Origin: Streptomyces sp. NBC_01716
GTDB lineage: Bacteria > Actinomycetota > Actinomycetes > Streptomycetales > Streptomycetaceae
DNA: 64,000 nt
Direction: 5' to 3'
NCBI RefSeq assembly: GCF_036248275.1
Contig: NZ_CP109181.1
Span: 1,240,001 to 1,304,000, forward strand
Shown: piece after piece, positions 33,377 through 42,434 of the stretch
Position numbering within the stretch: position 1 is the first letter of the stretch
How the letters are laid out: every line of letters begins with the position of its first letter
The notes under the pieces: model-generated
The model's database searches: none
What the model was told of the DNA's origin: nothing
Seen by the model: only the letters and a program-made list of their open reading frames with translations
Position numbers and translations under genes: made by a program

Positions 33377-34396
33377 TCAGCTGCTCCCGGCGACCGTCTC
33401 CCGCACGGCTCGCAGCGACTCCTTGAGGGAGCCCATGGTGGCGAGCACGGCAGTCGGCTCGTAGCCGCAGTGCGCCATGCAGTTGGCGCAGCGCGGGTCC
33501 TTGCCCCGGCCGTACTTGTCCCAGTCGGTCTCCTCGATCAGTTCCCGGTACGTCGGGACGTATCCGTCGCTCATCAGATAGCAGGGGCGCTGCCAGCCGA
33601 AGAGCGAGTAGTTGGGGATCGCCCAGGCCGTGCAGGGGAAGTCGGCCTTGCCCTCCAGGAAGTCCAGGAAGAGCGGTGAGTGGTTCAGGCGCCAGCGCCC
33701 CCTGTTGCCGCCGGAGAACGCCTTTTTGAACAGCTCCCGCGTCTGCTCCACGCCCAGGAAGTGCTCCTGGTCGGGTGCCTTCTCGTAGGCATAGGCGGGC
33801 GAGATCATCATCTCGTCGACCTTCAGGTCGTCGTTGAGGTAGTTGAGGACCTCGATGATGGTCTGCGGGGTGTCGGTGTTGAAGAAGGTGGAGTTGGTGG
33901 TGACCCGGAAGCCGCGCTTCTTGGCTTCCTTCATCGCCTCCACGGCCTCGTCGAAGACCCCTTCCTTGGCGACGGACTCGTCGTGCCGCTCGCGCAGGCC
34001 GTCGATGTGCACGGCGAACGCGAAGTACGGCGACGGGGTGAACTTCTCCAGTTTCTTGCGCATCAGCATCGCGTTGGTGCAGAGGAAGACGTACTTCTTC
34101 TTCGCGACGAGCTGCCGGACGATCTCGTCGATCTGCGGGTGCATCAGCGGCTCGCCGCCGGCGATGGAGACCATCGGCGCCCCGGATTCGAGCACCGCGC
34201 CCACCGCTTGCGCCACGGGCATACGCTGCTTCAGGACCCCGGCCGGGTGCTGGATCTTGCCACAGCCCTCACATGCGAGATTGCAGGCGAAGAGGGGTTC
34301 CAGCTCGACGATGAGAGGAAACTTCTCACGCCTGCGTAGCTTCTGTTCGACGAGGTACGTCCCGACCCTGATGGTCTGACGGAGCGGCATGGCCAT
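33377..34396 (-). CDS. hpnH: Adenosyl-hopene transferase HpnH (radical SAM)
   Basis: 339 residues. It joins 5'-deoxyadenosyl to diploptene, the first step of hopanoid side-chain building. The radical-SAM motif is CNLACEGC (Cys38, 42, 45). SIAGGEPLMHPQIDEIV is the SAM-contact GGE. The C-terminal CANCMAHCGYEP supplies further cysteines typical of HpnH. An AGGAGGTGAGC site lies directly before the ATG at 34396, inside the end of the preceding gene, so translation is coupled. Confidence 0.94.
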   Translation of the reverse strand: MAMPLRQTIRVGTYLVEQKLRRREKFPLIVELEPLFACNLACEGCGKIQHPAGVLKQRMPVAQAVGAVLESGAPMVSIAGGEPLMHPQIDEIVRQLVAKKKYVFLCTNAMLMRKKLEKFTPSPYFAFAVHIDGLRERHDESVAKEGVFDEAVEAMKEAKKRGFRVTTNSTFFNTDTPQTIIEVLNYLNDDLKVDEMMISPAYAYEKAPDQEHFLGVEQTRELFKKAFSGGNRGRWRLNHSPLFLDFLEGKADFPCTAWAIPNYSLFGWQRPCYLMSDGYVPTYRELIEETDWDKYGRGKDPRCANCMAHCGYEPTAVLATMGSLKESLRAVRETVAGSS

Positions 34397-34401
34397 CTAG
34401 C

Positions 34402-35112
34402 TCACCTCCTGGGGAGCAGCAAAGAACGGTGCCATTCAAGAAAAGCCGGAATGACGGCACGAAGGACACGGAAAGCTGATATTCCACCGCTAACCGTGCC
34501 AATTCGGACTAGCTCATGCTCTGGAGCGTCCACGACCACCCGTACGGCCGCAACCGGGCGGGGCCCGGTGCTCAGAGCGGTGCGGAGTGTCGCGGCGGAC
34601 TCCATGTCCACGGCGACGGCTCCCGTGGCACGCAGCCCGGCCCTCTCGGGGCCGCGCACCACATGGTCGGATCCGGCCAGCGGGCCGGTGTGGACCGTGC
34701 GTCCGGGCAGCGCCAGGGACAGCGCCTCCACGAGCAGACCTGTTCCCGTACAGCGCGTCAGGTCGTGGGAGTCCCGGGTCTCGTCGGCGACGATCAGGTC
34801 CCCCGGGTTCATCCCGGGGACCAGGCCGGCACAGAAGCCGGACGCGATGACGGCCGCGTCCCTGTTCCGGTCGGTTCCGAGCGCGCGCGCCGTCGCACGC
34901 TCGGCGTTCTTGGGGCCCATGCCCGTGCGGATGACGGTGACGGGTCCGCTCTCGCGTGTCCGGCCGCCCCGGCCGGCCAGACCGCTGCGCAGGGCCATCC
35001 GCTCGATGCCGAGGGCACAGGCGATCAGCAGCGGTGTGGCGGCGGGGGCGGCCCCGCCGCCGGTCGGTGGGGTTTCGTCGGCCTGGCCGGCTCTGTCGGG
35101 CGGCGAGTGCAT
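34402..35112 (-). CDS. hpnG: Hopanoid-associated phosphorylase HpnG
   Basis: About 236 residues of the nucleoside phosphorylase/MTA-SAH nucleosidase fold. It removes adenine from adenosylhopane to give ribosylhopane (phosphate). TPLLIACALGIERMAL, VIRTGMGPKNAERATAR, FCAGLVPGMNPGDLIVADET and GAVAVDMESAATL (with the VDMESA catalytic signature) are present. The ATG at 35112 shares a base with the shc stop (TGATG). A longer frame upstream lies inside shc and is not coding. Confidence 0.92.
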   Translation of the reverse strand: MHSPPDRAGQADETPPTGGGAAPAATPLLIACALGIERMALRSGLAGRGGRTRESGPVTVIRTGMGPKNAERATARALGTDRNRDAAVIASGFCAGLVPGMNPGDLIVADETRDSHDLTRCTGTGLLVEALSLALPGRTVHTGPLAGSDHVVRGPERAGLRATGAVAVDMESAATLRTALSTGPRPVAAVRVVVDAPEHELVRIGTVSGGISAFRVLRAVIPAFLEWHRSLLLPRR

Positions 35113-37184
35113 CAGGCCCCCTTGCGGCTGTCCGCCCGGCTGTCGGTCCGTCGCTCCCCGACGTTCCTCGTCCGGCCCTCCGCCAGCAGCTCCGCGCGGG
35201 CGGGCCCGCGGTCCGCGAACGGTTCCCCGTTGACGTACCTGCCGAGGGCCGTGAGCGGGAACACCTGCCGGTAGAGGTGGTAGTTGATGGAGAAGTCCCA
35301 CGGGAACCCGGTGCCGGTGAAGTACGGCTCGTCCCAGGAGCCGTCCTCCCGCTGGGCCGCCGCGAGCCACGCCACGGCGCGCTCGACGGCGGGCGTCTCA
35401 CGCCGCCCCGCGGCCAGGAGCGCCAGCAGCGCCCACGCGGTCTGCGAGGCGGTCGACGCCCCGTGCCCGATCCACTTCTCCTCGCGGTAGGAGCGCAGGT
35501 CCTCGCCCCAGCCGCCGTCGTCGTTCTGTACGGATTCCACCCAGCCGACCGCGCGGCGGATCGCCGGGTGGCCGACGGGCAGCCCGGCGGCGACGAGGGC
35601 CGGTACGACGGACCCCGTCCCGTACACGTAGTTGACGCCCCAGCGGCCGAACCAGGAGCCGTCCGCCTCCTGTTCGGTGAGCAGCCACTCGATGCCGCGC
35701 CGGGTGTCGGGGTGCCGGGCCTTGCCCTCGTACGCCAGCATCTCCACGACGTGCGCGGTGACATCGGCCGACGGCGGGTCGATGACCTCGCCGAAGTCGC
35801 AGAACGGCAGCCGGTTGGGGAACGGGCTGACGTTGTCGGCGTCGAACGCGCCCCACGCGCCGTTCTTCGACTGCATGCCGAGCGTCCAGCGCGCGCCGCG
35901 CTCGACGGCCGTGTCCATGCGCGCGGTGTCCGGGTGGGAGACCCGGCGCAGGGCGAGGATGACCTCGGCGGTGTCGTCGATGTCCGGGTAGTTGTCGTTG
36001 TGGAACTCGAACGCCCAGCCGCCGGGGGCGAGTCCGGGCCTGCGGACGGACCAGTCGCCGGGGCGCACGATCTGCTCGTCCAGCATCCACTCGGCCGCCT
36101 TGACCAGCGCGGGGTGGTCCGGGCTCACCCCCGCGTCGGCCAGCGCGATCGTGGCGAGGCAGGTGTCCCACACCGGGGACTGACAGGCCTCGATCATGCG
36201 CGCGCCGTCCTCGCGCCAGACGGCGAACTTGTCGAGCGATTCGAGTCCCGCGCGCATGACCGGGTGCTTCAGGTCGTAGCCGAGCAGATGCAGGGCGATG
36301 ATCGAGTAGACGGCCGGCGGCTGGATACCGCCCCAGCAGCCGTCGTTTTCCTGGCGTTCGACGATCCAGCGGGCCGCCGCGTTCATCGCCGTGCGGCGCA
36401 CGGCGCGGGGTGCGACCTTGTGGTACAGACGCAGCGCCTTGTCGACGCGCTGGAAGATCCCGTCCCAACTGGCCGCCGACGCAAGGGGCTTGGCGGGATT
36501 CGGGCGCCGCACGTCCGCGTGCAGCTCGTCCAGCGCGAAGGGCGCGGGGCGGACGGGGCGCAGGGCCGAGACGATCGTGAGCGGCACGATGGTCTGCCGG
36601 GCCCAGCAGCCGAACGAGTAGATGTTCAGCGGGAACCACTTGGGCAGGAAGATCACCTCGGGCGGGACCTCGGGGAGGTCGTCCCACTTCCACCAGCCGA
36701 AGAGCGCGAGCCAGATCCGGGTGAAGACCCGGCTCTCGGCGACACCGCCCTGTTCGCGGATCCAGGCGGCGGCGCGCGCCATGTGCGGGTCGTCGGGCCG
36801 GTCCCCGGCGAGACGCAGCGCGACGTATCCCTCGATGGTGGTGGAGAGTTCGCCGGGCCCGCCGTAGAAGGTGGCCCAGGTTCCGTCGGCGCGCTGTTCG
36901 CCGCGGATGAAGCGGCCCGCCGCCTCCGTGGTACGCGCGTCCTGGACACCGAGGAACTGGCGGAGCAGCAAGTCCTCGGCGTCCATGGTCACATTGGTCT
37001 CCAGGTCGCCCTTCCACCAGCCCTGGGCGTCCTGTTGGCCGAGCAGATGCTCGACGGATCGTGCGGTGGCACGCCGTGCGACGTCTCCGATGTCGTTCGC
37101 GTCGGGAGTGGTGTCGGACGGTTCGCTCGCCGCGGCAGCGCGGGGTCCCACGGCCCCGGTGCTTCCGTCGGTCGTCGCTGTCAT
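35112..37184 (-). CDS. shc: Squalene-hopene cyclase
   Basis: 690 residues, alpha-6/alpha-6 double barrel. The catalytic DxDD acid appears as NYPDIDDTAEV at about residue 400. Multiple QW repeats are seen, such as QDAQGWWKGDLE, RADGTWATFYGGPGE, QENDGCWGG, SKNGAWGAFD, EADGSWFGRWG and NDDGGWGEDL. It cyclises squalene to hopene and diplopterol at the cytoplasmic membrane face. Start ATG at 37184. The first ~35 residues are Ser/Thr/Ala-rich and variable. Confidence 0.96.
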   Translation of the reverse strand: MTATTDGSTGAVGPRAAAASEPSDTTPDANDIGDVARRATARSVEHLLGQQDAQGWWKGDLETNVTMDAEDLLLRQFLGVQDARTTEAAGRFIRGEQRADGTWATFYGGPGELSTTIEGYVALRLAGDRPDDPHMARAAAWIREQGGVAESRVFTRIWLALFGWWKWDDLPEVPPEVIFLPKWFPLNIYSFGCWARQTIVPLTIVSALRPVRPAPFALDELHADVRRPNPAKPLASAASWDGIFQRVDKALRLYHKVAPRAVRRTAMNAAARWIVERQENDGCWGGIQPPAVYSIIALHLLGYDLKHPVMRAGLESLDKFAVWREDGARMIEACQSPVWDTCLATIALADAGVSPDHPALVKAAEWMLDEQIVRPGDWSVRRPGLAPGGWAFEFHNDNYPDIDDTAEVILALRRVSHPDTARMDTAVERGARWTLGMQSKNGAWGAFDADNVSPFPNRLPFCDFGEVIDPPSADVTAHVVEMLAYEGKARHPDTRRGIEWLLTEQEADGSWFGRWGVNYVYGTGSVVPALVAAGLPVGHPAIRRAVGWVESVQNDDGGWGEDLRSYREEKWIGHGASTASQTAWALLALLAAGRRETPAVERAVAWLAAAQREDGSWDEPYFTGTGFPWDFSINYHLYRQVFPLTALGRYVNGEPFADRGPARAELLAEGRTRNVGERRTDSRADSRKGA

Positions 37185-37331
37185 GGCTTCCCCTTACGTG
37201 CAGTTGGTCCTCTGCTGTGCTGGGGTCTCCGTCGTCCGGGGAATCGGATACGAACCGGCGGACGGCGCGACTACGGAGGCTTTCGGTGCGTCAGCCTCCG
37301 GTGAGCGTGGATATACACATGGCGATGGTGC

Positions 37332-38399
37332 TCATCTCTTTCGCACGACGACGAAGTCCGCGAGCGCGGTGAGCTGCGCGCGGACCCGTTCGGGCATGTC
37401 GATACCGCTCAGGGCCTCGATGGCGACGGTGTGCTGCCTGCGGGCCTCCTGGGAGGTCCACTCCCGGCCGCCCGCCTCCTCGATGAGTGCTGCCCTGGTC
37501 GCGAACTCCTCTTCCGAGAAGCTCGCGAAGTCCGTGCTCTTGGCGTCGGCGGCCAGCAGTTCACCGAGCCGCCGCGACGCGGGACCGCCGGCGGCGAGAG
37601 CGGCGACGACGGGCAGCGACTTCTTGCGCTGGCGCAGATCGCTCCACGTCTGCTTGCCGGTGGCCCCGGGGTCGCCCCAGATGCCGAGCAGGTCGTCGAC
37701 GGCCTGGAAGGCGAGGCCGAGGTGATGGCCGTACGACTCCAGGAGGTCGGCCGTCCGGTCGTCGGCACCGCCGAGGACGGCGCCGATGGAGACGGCGCAG
37801 GCGAGCAGCGCGCCCGTCTTGTTGCCCTCCATCTCCAGGCACTCCTCGACGGTCACCCGCTCACGGTGCTCGAAGGAGATGTCCTGCGCCTGGCCGTCGA
37901 TCAGCTTGCGGGTGGCGACGGTGAGACGGCGGGTGGCGCGGCCGGCCTCGGCGGTGCCGATCTCCAGCAGGATCTCGTTGGCGAGCGCGAACAGCGCGTC
38001 ACCGACGAGGATCGCCTGGGCGGGGCCGTGCATCTTCCAGACGGTGTCGCGGTGGCGGCGCTGCTCGTCGCCGTCCATCAGGTCGTCGTGCAACAGCGAG
38101 AAGTTGTGCACCAGTTCCACGGCGACGGCGCCGGGGACACCGGTCTCGGCCGCCGCTCCCGCCGCCTCGGCCGACAGCAGCGCGAGCGCGGGGCGTACGG
38201 CCTTGCCGCCGTCACCGTCGGCGGGCCAGCCATCGGCGTCGATCCAGCCGAAGTGGTAAGCGGCGACGGTGTCCATCGGCGGGGCGAGCCGGCCGATGGC
38301 GGCCCGCAGCACGGGGGTGGAAAGGGCACGGCCGCGCTCAAGCAGCGCGAAGACGTCCGCGGTGTCGACAGCCGGATCAGCCGGGGGCACAGTCGGCAC
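37332..38399 (-). CDS. Trans-polyprenyl diphosphate synthase of the hopanoid cluster
   Basis: About 355 residues. The first Asp-rich motif is LLHDDLMDGDEQRR (DDxxD) and the second AFQAVDDLLGIWGD. GKAVRPALALLSAEAA has the substrate Lys/Arg. It condenses C5 units, presumably to farnesyl diphosphate for HpnD. The GTG at 38399 is chosen because AGAGGAG lies 6 nt upstream. Another GTG at 38492 would add a Thr/Ala-rich 31 residues and also has a passable GGGAG. It is the fourth gene of the operon, between hpnE and shc. Confidence 0.9.
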   Translation of the reverse strand: MPTVPPADPAVDTADVFALLERGRALSTPVLRAAIGRLAPPMDTVAAYHFGWIDADGWPADGDGGKAVRPALALLSAEAAGAAAETGVPGAVAVELVHNFSLLHDDLMDGDEQRRHRDTVWKMHGPAQAILVGDALFALANEILLEIGTAEAGRATRRLTVATRKLIDGQAQDISFEHRERVTVEECLEMEGNKTGALLACAVSIGAVLGGADDRTADLLESYGHHLGLAFQAVDDLLGIWGDPGATGKQTWSDLRQRKKSLPVVAALAAGGPASRRLGELLAADAKSTDFASFSEEEFATRAALIEEAGGREWTSQEARRQHTVAIEALSGIDMPERVRAQLTALADFVVVRKR

Positions 38400-38533
38400 G
38401 GTTTCTCCTCTTTTTGCAGTCCTGATGGGGCCCGTACGCGTCGTCGCCGTACTTGTCCTTGCCGCGCCGTCACTCGTCGCGGTGTCGCTCACCGAGCTCC
38501 CGCCCGCCGCGCCTTTCACCGCGGCGTCCGGCC

Positions 38534-39922
38534 TCACGCGGCCTCCCGGAGGGGATGCCGATGGGTGCGGCCGAGTTCGGACAGGGCCGCGCCCGCCGCG
38601 CTGAATCCGCTGCGGACCGCGCCCTCCATAGTCGCTGGCCAGCCGGTCGCGGTCCACGCCCCCGCCAGAAAGAGGCCGGGTGCGCGCGTCCGCGCGCCGG
38701 GTCTCAGCCGCCCGACACCGGGCGTGGGTGCGAACGTCGCCGTGCGCTCACGCGTCACGAAGAAGTCCCGCACCTCGGCGCTCCGCGCGGCCGGCAGAAG
38801 ACGTTTCAGCTCGGGCAGATAGCGCGCGCGAAGCTCCGCGACGGGCAGGTCGATCTCGTCCGCGACCGCCGACTGCGACAGCGCCACGTACTGCCCCTCC
38901 TTCAGCCCCGAGGCGTCCGTCCGGTCGAAGACCCACTGGACGGGGGTGCCGAGTGCGGCGAAGAAGGGGCGGCGCAGCACCTTGCGGTCGTAGACGACGT
39001 GGACGTTGAGGATCGGCGACGTGCCGATGTCGAGAAGGCGGCTCGGCTGGTCGAGCGCGCCGTCCGGCAGCAGCGCGTGGGTCTCGCTCTGCGGTACGGC
39101 GAGGATCACCGTGTCCGCCTCGATGCGCTCGCCCGGTACGTCGACGCTCCAGCGGCCGTCCCCGGTGCGGGTCACTGCCGAGACGCGGGTGCGTAGTTCG
39201 GTCCGTACGCCCGCCGCGTCGAGGGCCTTGCGGGCGAGTGTGTCGTGCAGTTCACCGAGCGGCACCCGGGCCCAGCCGATGTCGGCGGCGCCGCGCTCGG
39301 AGAGCAGTCCGGTCTTGAAGACCATCGCGGCCAGGCCCATGGAGGCCTGCTCGGCGCGGACGTTGAGGGTGGCGACGCAGACGAGGTTCCACAACGCCTC
39401 GACGGCGCGCGCCGACTGGCCGTGGCGGCCGAGCCAGGTCGCGAAGTCGACGCCGTCGAGGGCGGGGTCGGCCGGGTCGAGCGCCTTGAGCGCCAGCGCG
39501 GCGCGTCCTACGGAGGCCTTCTCGGCGAGCGAGAGGTGCGGGTAGGTGGCGAGTCCGCCGGCGAGATGCAGCGGTACGGGCAGGGCGTTGCGGCTCAGCC
39601 GTCCGACCCGGGGCCGGCCCGCGCGTCCCACGTCGAGTACGGGAACGTCGAGCCGGTCCTGTACGGGGGCGAGGTCGGCGCCGTCGACCCGGTCGAGGAA
39701 CCACCGGTACGCCGTGCAGCAGCGCAGGTACACATGCTGGCCGTTGTCGACGGTCAACTCGCCGCGGGTGAAGGAGAAGGCGAGCCCTCCGAGGCGCGGG
39801 CGGCCCTCGACGAGCGTCACCCGCACCCCGGCGTCTGCGAGCTGAAGCGCGGCGGTCACACCGGCGATACCGCCGCCGACGACGACCGCGTGGCGCGATG
39901 CCGTGCTTCCGGATGTCGTCAT
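38534..39922 (-). CDS. hpnE: Hydroxysqualene dehydroxylase HpnE
   Basis: 462-residue FAD oxidoreductase. It reduces hydroxysqualene to squalene, the third step of the HpnCDE route. The dinucleotide motif is AVVVGGGIAGVTAALQLADA, followed by TLVEGRPRLGGLAFSF. TVDNGQHVYLRCC and the C-terminal FLAGAWTATGWPATMEGAV are amine-oxidase/phytoene-desaturase family segments. The ATG at 39922 follows GAGGG. The family name phytoene dehydrogenase in older annotation is misleading in this context. Confidence 0.92.
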   Translation of the reverse strand: MTTSGSTASRHAVVVGGGIAGVTAALQLADAGVRVTLVEGRPRLGGLAFSFTRGELTVDNGQHVYLRCCTAYRWFLDRVDGADLAPVQDRLDVPVLDVGRAGRPRVGRLSRNALPVPLHLAGGLATYPHLSLAEKASVGRAALALKALDPADPALDGVDFATWLGRHGQSARAVEALWNLVCVATLNVRAEQASMGLAAMVFKTGLLSERGAADIGWARVPLGELHDTLARKALDAAGVRTELRTRVSAVTRTGDGRWSVDVPGERIEADTVILAVPQSETHALLPDGALDQPSRLLDIGTSPILNVHVVYDRKVLRRPFFAALGTPVQWVFDRTDASGLKEGQYVALSQSAVADEIDLPVAELRARYLPELKRLLPAARSAEVRDFFVTRERTATFAPTPGVGRLRPGARTRAPGLFLAGAWTATGWPATMEGAVRSGFSAAGAALSELGRTHRHPLREAA

Positions 39923-40034
39923 GCGCCCTCCCCTGCGACTGTCGCAGTCAGGGACGCGCCAGGTCCCGGGGAGGTTGATCGCCAATCACCGCGGTCGCCC
40001 CGATCACCACGGTCGCCGGTGCCGGACAGCGCCG

Positions 40035-40985
40035 TCACGATCGCCTCCTGACGGCCTGCCGGGAGATGTTCCTGGCGTCAAAACCGGAGAGGCCGCGTAC
40101 CGCGACGTACGCCTTCTCGCGTCCGGGCAGCGAGACCCGGCCGCGCAGGACGGCCTCGGGGTCGCGTTCGATGCGGTCGAGCAGCCTGCGGTAGATGCCC
40201 GCCATGGCGGCGACGCAGGCGCCGCTGCGCCGGTCGAGCATGGGCAGCAGCCGGTAGCCCTCGGCGAACAGCGCGCGGGCCCGTCTGGCCTCGAAGTGCA
40301 CGAGCCCGGCGAAGTCGGAACCGGCGGGCGGCGTCGCGCTGTCGAACCCGGCCGAGCAGCCGAACTTGGCGAGATCGTCGGCGGGCAGATAGGTGCGCCC
40401 GTTGCCCGCGTCCTCGCGCACGTCACGCAGGATGTTGGTCAACTGGAGCGCCAGACCGAGGGTGTCGGCGTACTCGGACGCACGCTCCGCGCCGGGCCCG
40501 GTGGAGTCGGTGCCGAACACCCCGAGCGAGAGCCGTCCGATGGCTCCGGCGACGCACCGGCAGTAGATCTTGAGGTCGTCCCATGTCTCGTACGTCTCAC
40601 CCTTGACGTCCATCAGGACGCCGTCGATCAGTTCGTCGAGCCCGCCGAGCGGGAGCGGGAAGCGGCGGGCCGCGTCGGTGAGCGCGACGGCGACGGGGTC
40701 GGTGTCGTCCTCCTCGACGCCGCCGTTCCTGATCCGGCCGAGGAGGTCACGGGTGTCCTCAAGTCTCGACTGCTTGGCCCCGGGCTCCAGCGTGCCGTCG
40801 CCGATGTCGTCGACGCGCCGCGAGAACGCGTACAGCGCCGACATGGCCTGCCGTTTGTCGGCGGGCAGCAGCCGGATGCCGTAGGCGAAATTACGGGCCT
40901 GCTGCCCGGTGACGGTCTCGCAGTAGCTGTACGCGGCCTGTACCGGCGCCGACACGGGGGACTGTCCCTCCACGATCCGGCTCAC
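40035..40985 (-). CDS. hpnD: Presqualene diphosphate synthase HpnD
   Basis: 316 residues of the squalene/phytoene synthase fold. SRRVDDIGDGTLEPG is the first and LRDVREDAGNGRTYLPADD the second Asp-rich site. It couples two farnesyl diphosphates to presqualene diphosphate. The GTG at 40985 overlaps the hpnC stop (GTGA). It is followed by hpnE after 112 nt. Confidence 0.93.
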   Translation of the reverse strand: MSRIVEGQSPVSAPVQAAYSYCETVTGQQARNFAYGIRLLPADKRQAMSALYAFSRRVDDIGDGTLEPGAKQSRLEDTRDLLGRIRNGGVEEDDTDPVAVALTDAARRFPLPLGGLDELIDGVLMDVKGETYETWDDLKIYCRCVAGAIGRLSLGVFGTDSTGPGAERASEYADTLGLALQLTNILRDVREDAGNGRTYLPADDLAKFGCSAGFDSATPPAGSDFAGLVHFEARRARALFAEGYRLLPMLDRRSGACVAAMAGIYRRLLDRIERDPEAVLRGRVSLPGREKAYVAVRGLSGFDARNISRQAVRRRS

Positions 40986-41902
40986 CCCTTTCTGTGCGTT
41001 TTCCGCAGGACTGCTCCCACTTCACGCAGCAGACGTGGTGTGGTCGCTCTGGGCGGTCCGGGCAGTACATCGTGTCCCACGGCGGCGACCGAGGAGAGAG
41101 CGGCACGCCCCCCGCCGACGAATCCGGCCAGCAGAAGTCTGAGCCTGCCCCGGACGCTGTGGACCAACGGCCCTCCCTCGTCGAGGAGTTGACCGGCGCG
41201 GTCGGCCTCGAAGGCGATCAGGCTCCGGACGGACGCGTTCGCCGTCGGCGCGGCGAGGTCCTCCTCGGTGACATGGAACCGCTTCATGTCGTCGGCGGGC
41301 AGATAGATCCGGTCGCTCGCCAGGTCCTCGGTGACGTCCTGGAGATGTTCGACGATCTGGAGCGCGGTGCAGACGGCGTCGGAGCGGCGGACGCGCTCGG
41401 GGGTCGCGGTGCCGGTGATCGCGAGGACGAGACGGCCGACGGGATTGGCCGAGAGTTCGCAGTAGGCGAGGAGGTCGTCGTAGGTGCCGTAGCGGCGTAC
41501 GGACTGGTCCTGGCGGTTGGCCTCGATCAGGCGGAGGAACGGCTCGGGGGTGAGGTCGTGGCGCCGTACGGTCGGCGTGAGCAGTCCGAGCAGCGGGTGG
41601 CCGGGGGCCGGTCCCGCGGGGTCGAACACCCGGCGCAGGTCGGTCTCGAAGGCGTCCAGCATGGCGAGCCTGTCGTCCGTCGCCGCGGGGTCGAGGCCGA
41701 GGTGGCGGGCGTCGGCGCCGCCGGGGGCGAGGTCGCCGTCGCCGATGTCGTCGACGAGGCGGGCGAAGCCGTAGACGGCCATCAGATCCTCGCGCCAGGC
41801 GCGAGGCACGAAGAAGGGGGCGACGGGGAAGTTCTCACCCGACGCCTTGTCGAGCGTGGCCCGCGCGGAGGTCTCGGTCTGCCTCTGGGAGGCGCCCGTC
41901 AC
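40982..41902 (-). CDS. hpnC: Hydroxysqualene synthase HpnC
   Basis: 306 residues, paralogue of HpnD. It turns presqualene diphosphate into hydroxysqualene. FARLVDDIGDGDLAPGG and LQDVTEDLASDRIYLPADD are its two Asp-rich motifs; NFPVAPFFVPRAWREDLMA is a typical HpnC N-terminus. It is the first gene of the operon, so the promoter of the hopanoid genes lies in the large gap to its right. Confidence 0.93.
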   Translation of the reverse strand: MTGASQRQTETSARATLDKASGENFPVAPFFVPRAWREDLMAVYGFARLVDDIGDGDLAPGGADARHLGLDPAATDDRLAMLDAFETDLRRVFDPAGPAPGHPLLGLLTPTVRRHDLTPEPFLRLIEANRQDQSVRRYGTYDDLLAYCELSANPVGRLVLAITGTATPERVRRSDAVCTALQIVEHLQDVTEDLASDRIYLPADDMKRFHVTEEDLAAPTANASVRSLIAFEADRAGQLLDEGGPLVHSVRGRLRLLLAGFVGGGRAALSSVAAVGHDVLPGPPRATTPRLLREVGAVLRKTHRKG

Positions 41903-42322
41903 CGCGGACCGCCTGCTGCGGGGACGGCGCGACCCTCGCGGAGCTGGAGATCAACCGTCATTGCCGTCACGTCTCCCGTTCTACACTGCCGACCCAAACA
42001 TCCCATTTCGGACACGCCGCGCGGCCTGGCGACTGGGATACCGCCGATATGGGCGGATCCGCGGCCGGTCAGCCGGGGCTCACGGACGTATCGCCGCTCT
42101 TGCCACGAATCAGCACCGGTACAGCTTACGTTGTACAACGCCCAGGCCCGCGCCGGGGCGTCTCGCGCACAACGACAACATCACGGCCCGCTTCAACCTT
42201 CCTCAGCGGCACCGGACTTGACGCAACTTTGACGATTGCCGGGGCCGGGCGGGAGCGGACGGGGCCGCCGCACGCTCCGTCGGGGCACTTCGGGGGCAGC
42301 GGCGGGCCGGCGGTCACACTCT

Positions 42323-42340
42323 CGATCGAACGTTCGATCG
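42323..42340. promoter_or_regulatory. Perfect 18-bp palindrome, possible repressor operator
   Basis: CGATCGAACGTTCGATCG is identical on both strands. Symmetric AACGTT-centred sites of this size are typical of TetR-type repressors. No cognate regulator is adjacent. It lies about 420 bp from hpnC and downstream of the ABC genes. Confidence 0.5.
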
Positions 42341-42345
42341 CCCCA

Positions 42346-42402
42346 CGTACACCGAGGCGGTCCCCGCCGGAATCGATCCGGTGGAGGCCGCCTCGGTGTA
42401 CG
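42346..42402 (-). terminator. Terminator of the ABC exporter genes
   Basis: CGTACACCGAGGCGG (42346-42360) and CCGCCTCGGTGTACG (42388-42402) are perfect 15-bp complements. The 27-nt loop can form a further CCGG stem. It lies 32 nt beyond the ATPase stop. Confidence 0.75.
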
Positions 42403-42434
42403 CGCCTGGTGTTCGAACCCCCTTGGGGATACGG

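Larger units (their letters stand above)
41903..42434. other. Intergenic region holding the hopanoid-operon promoter and palindromes
   Basis: 532 bases with no credible gene. It contains the hopanoid promoter, a 12-bp palindrome CGTTGTACAACG (about 42129-42140), an 18-bp palindrome and a terminator (listed separately). The short open frames inside are Arg/Pro-rich in all frames and have no ribosome sites. Confidence 0.6.

Noticed and set aside
42405..42430. A T-arm-like GTTCGAACCCC that could mark a tRNA
   Set aside because: No acceptor stem, D-arm or anticodon arm can be built around it.
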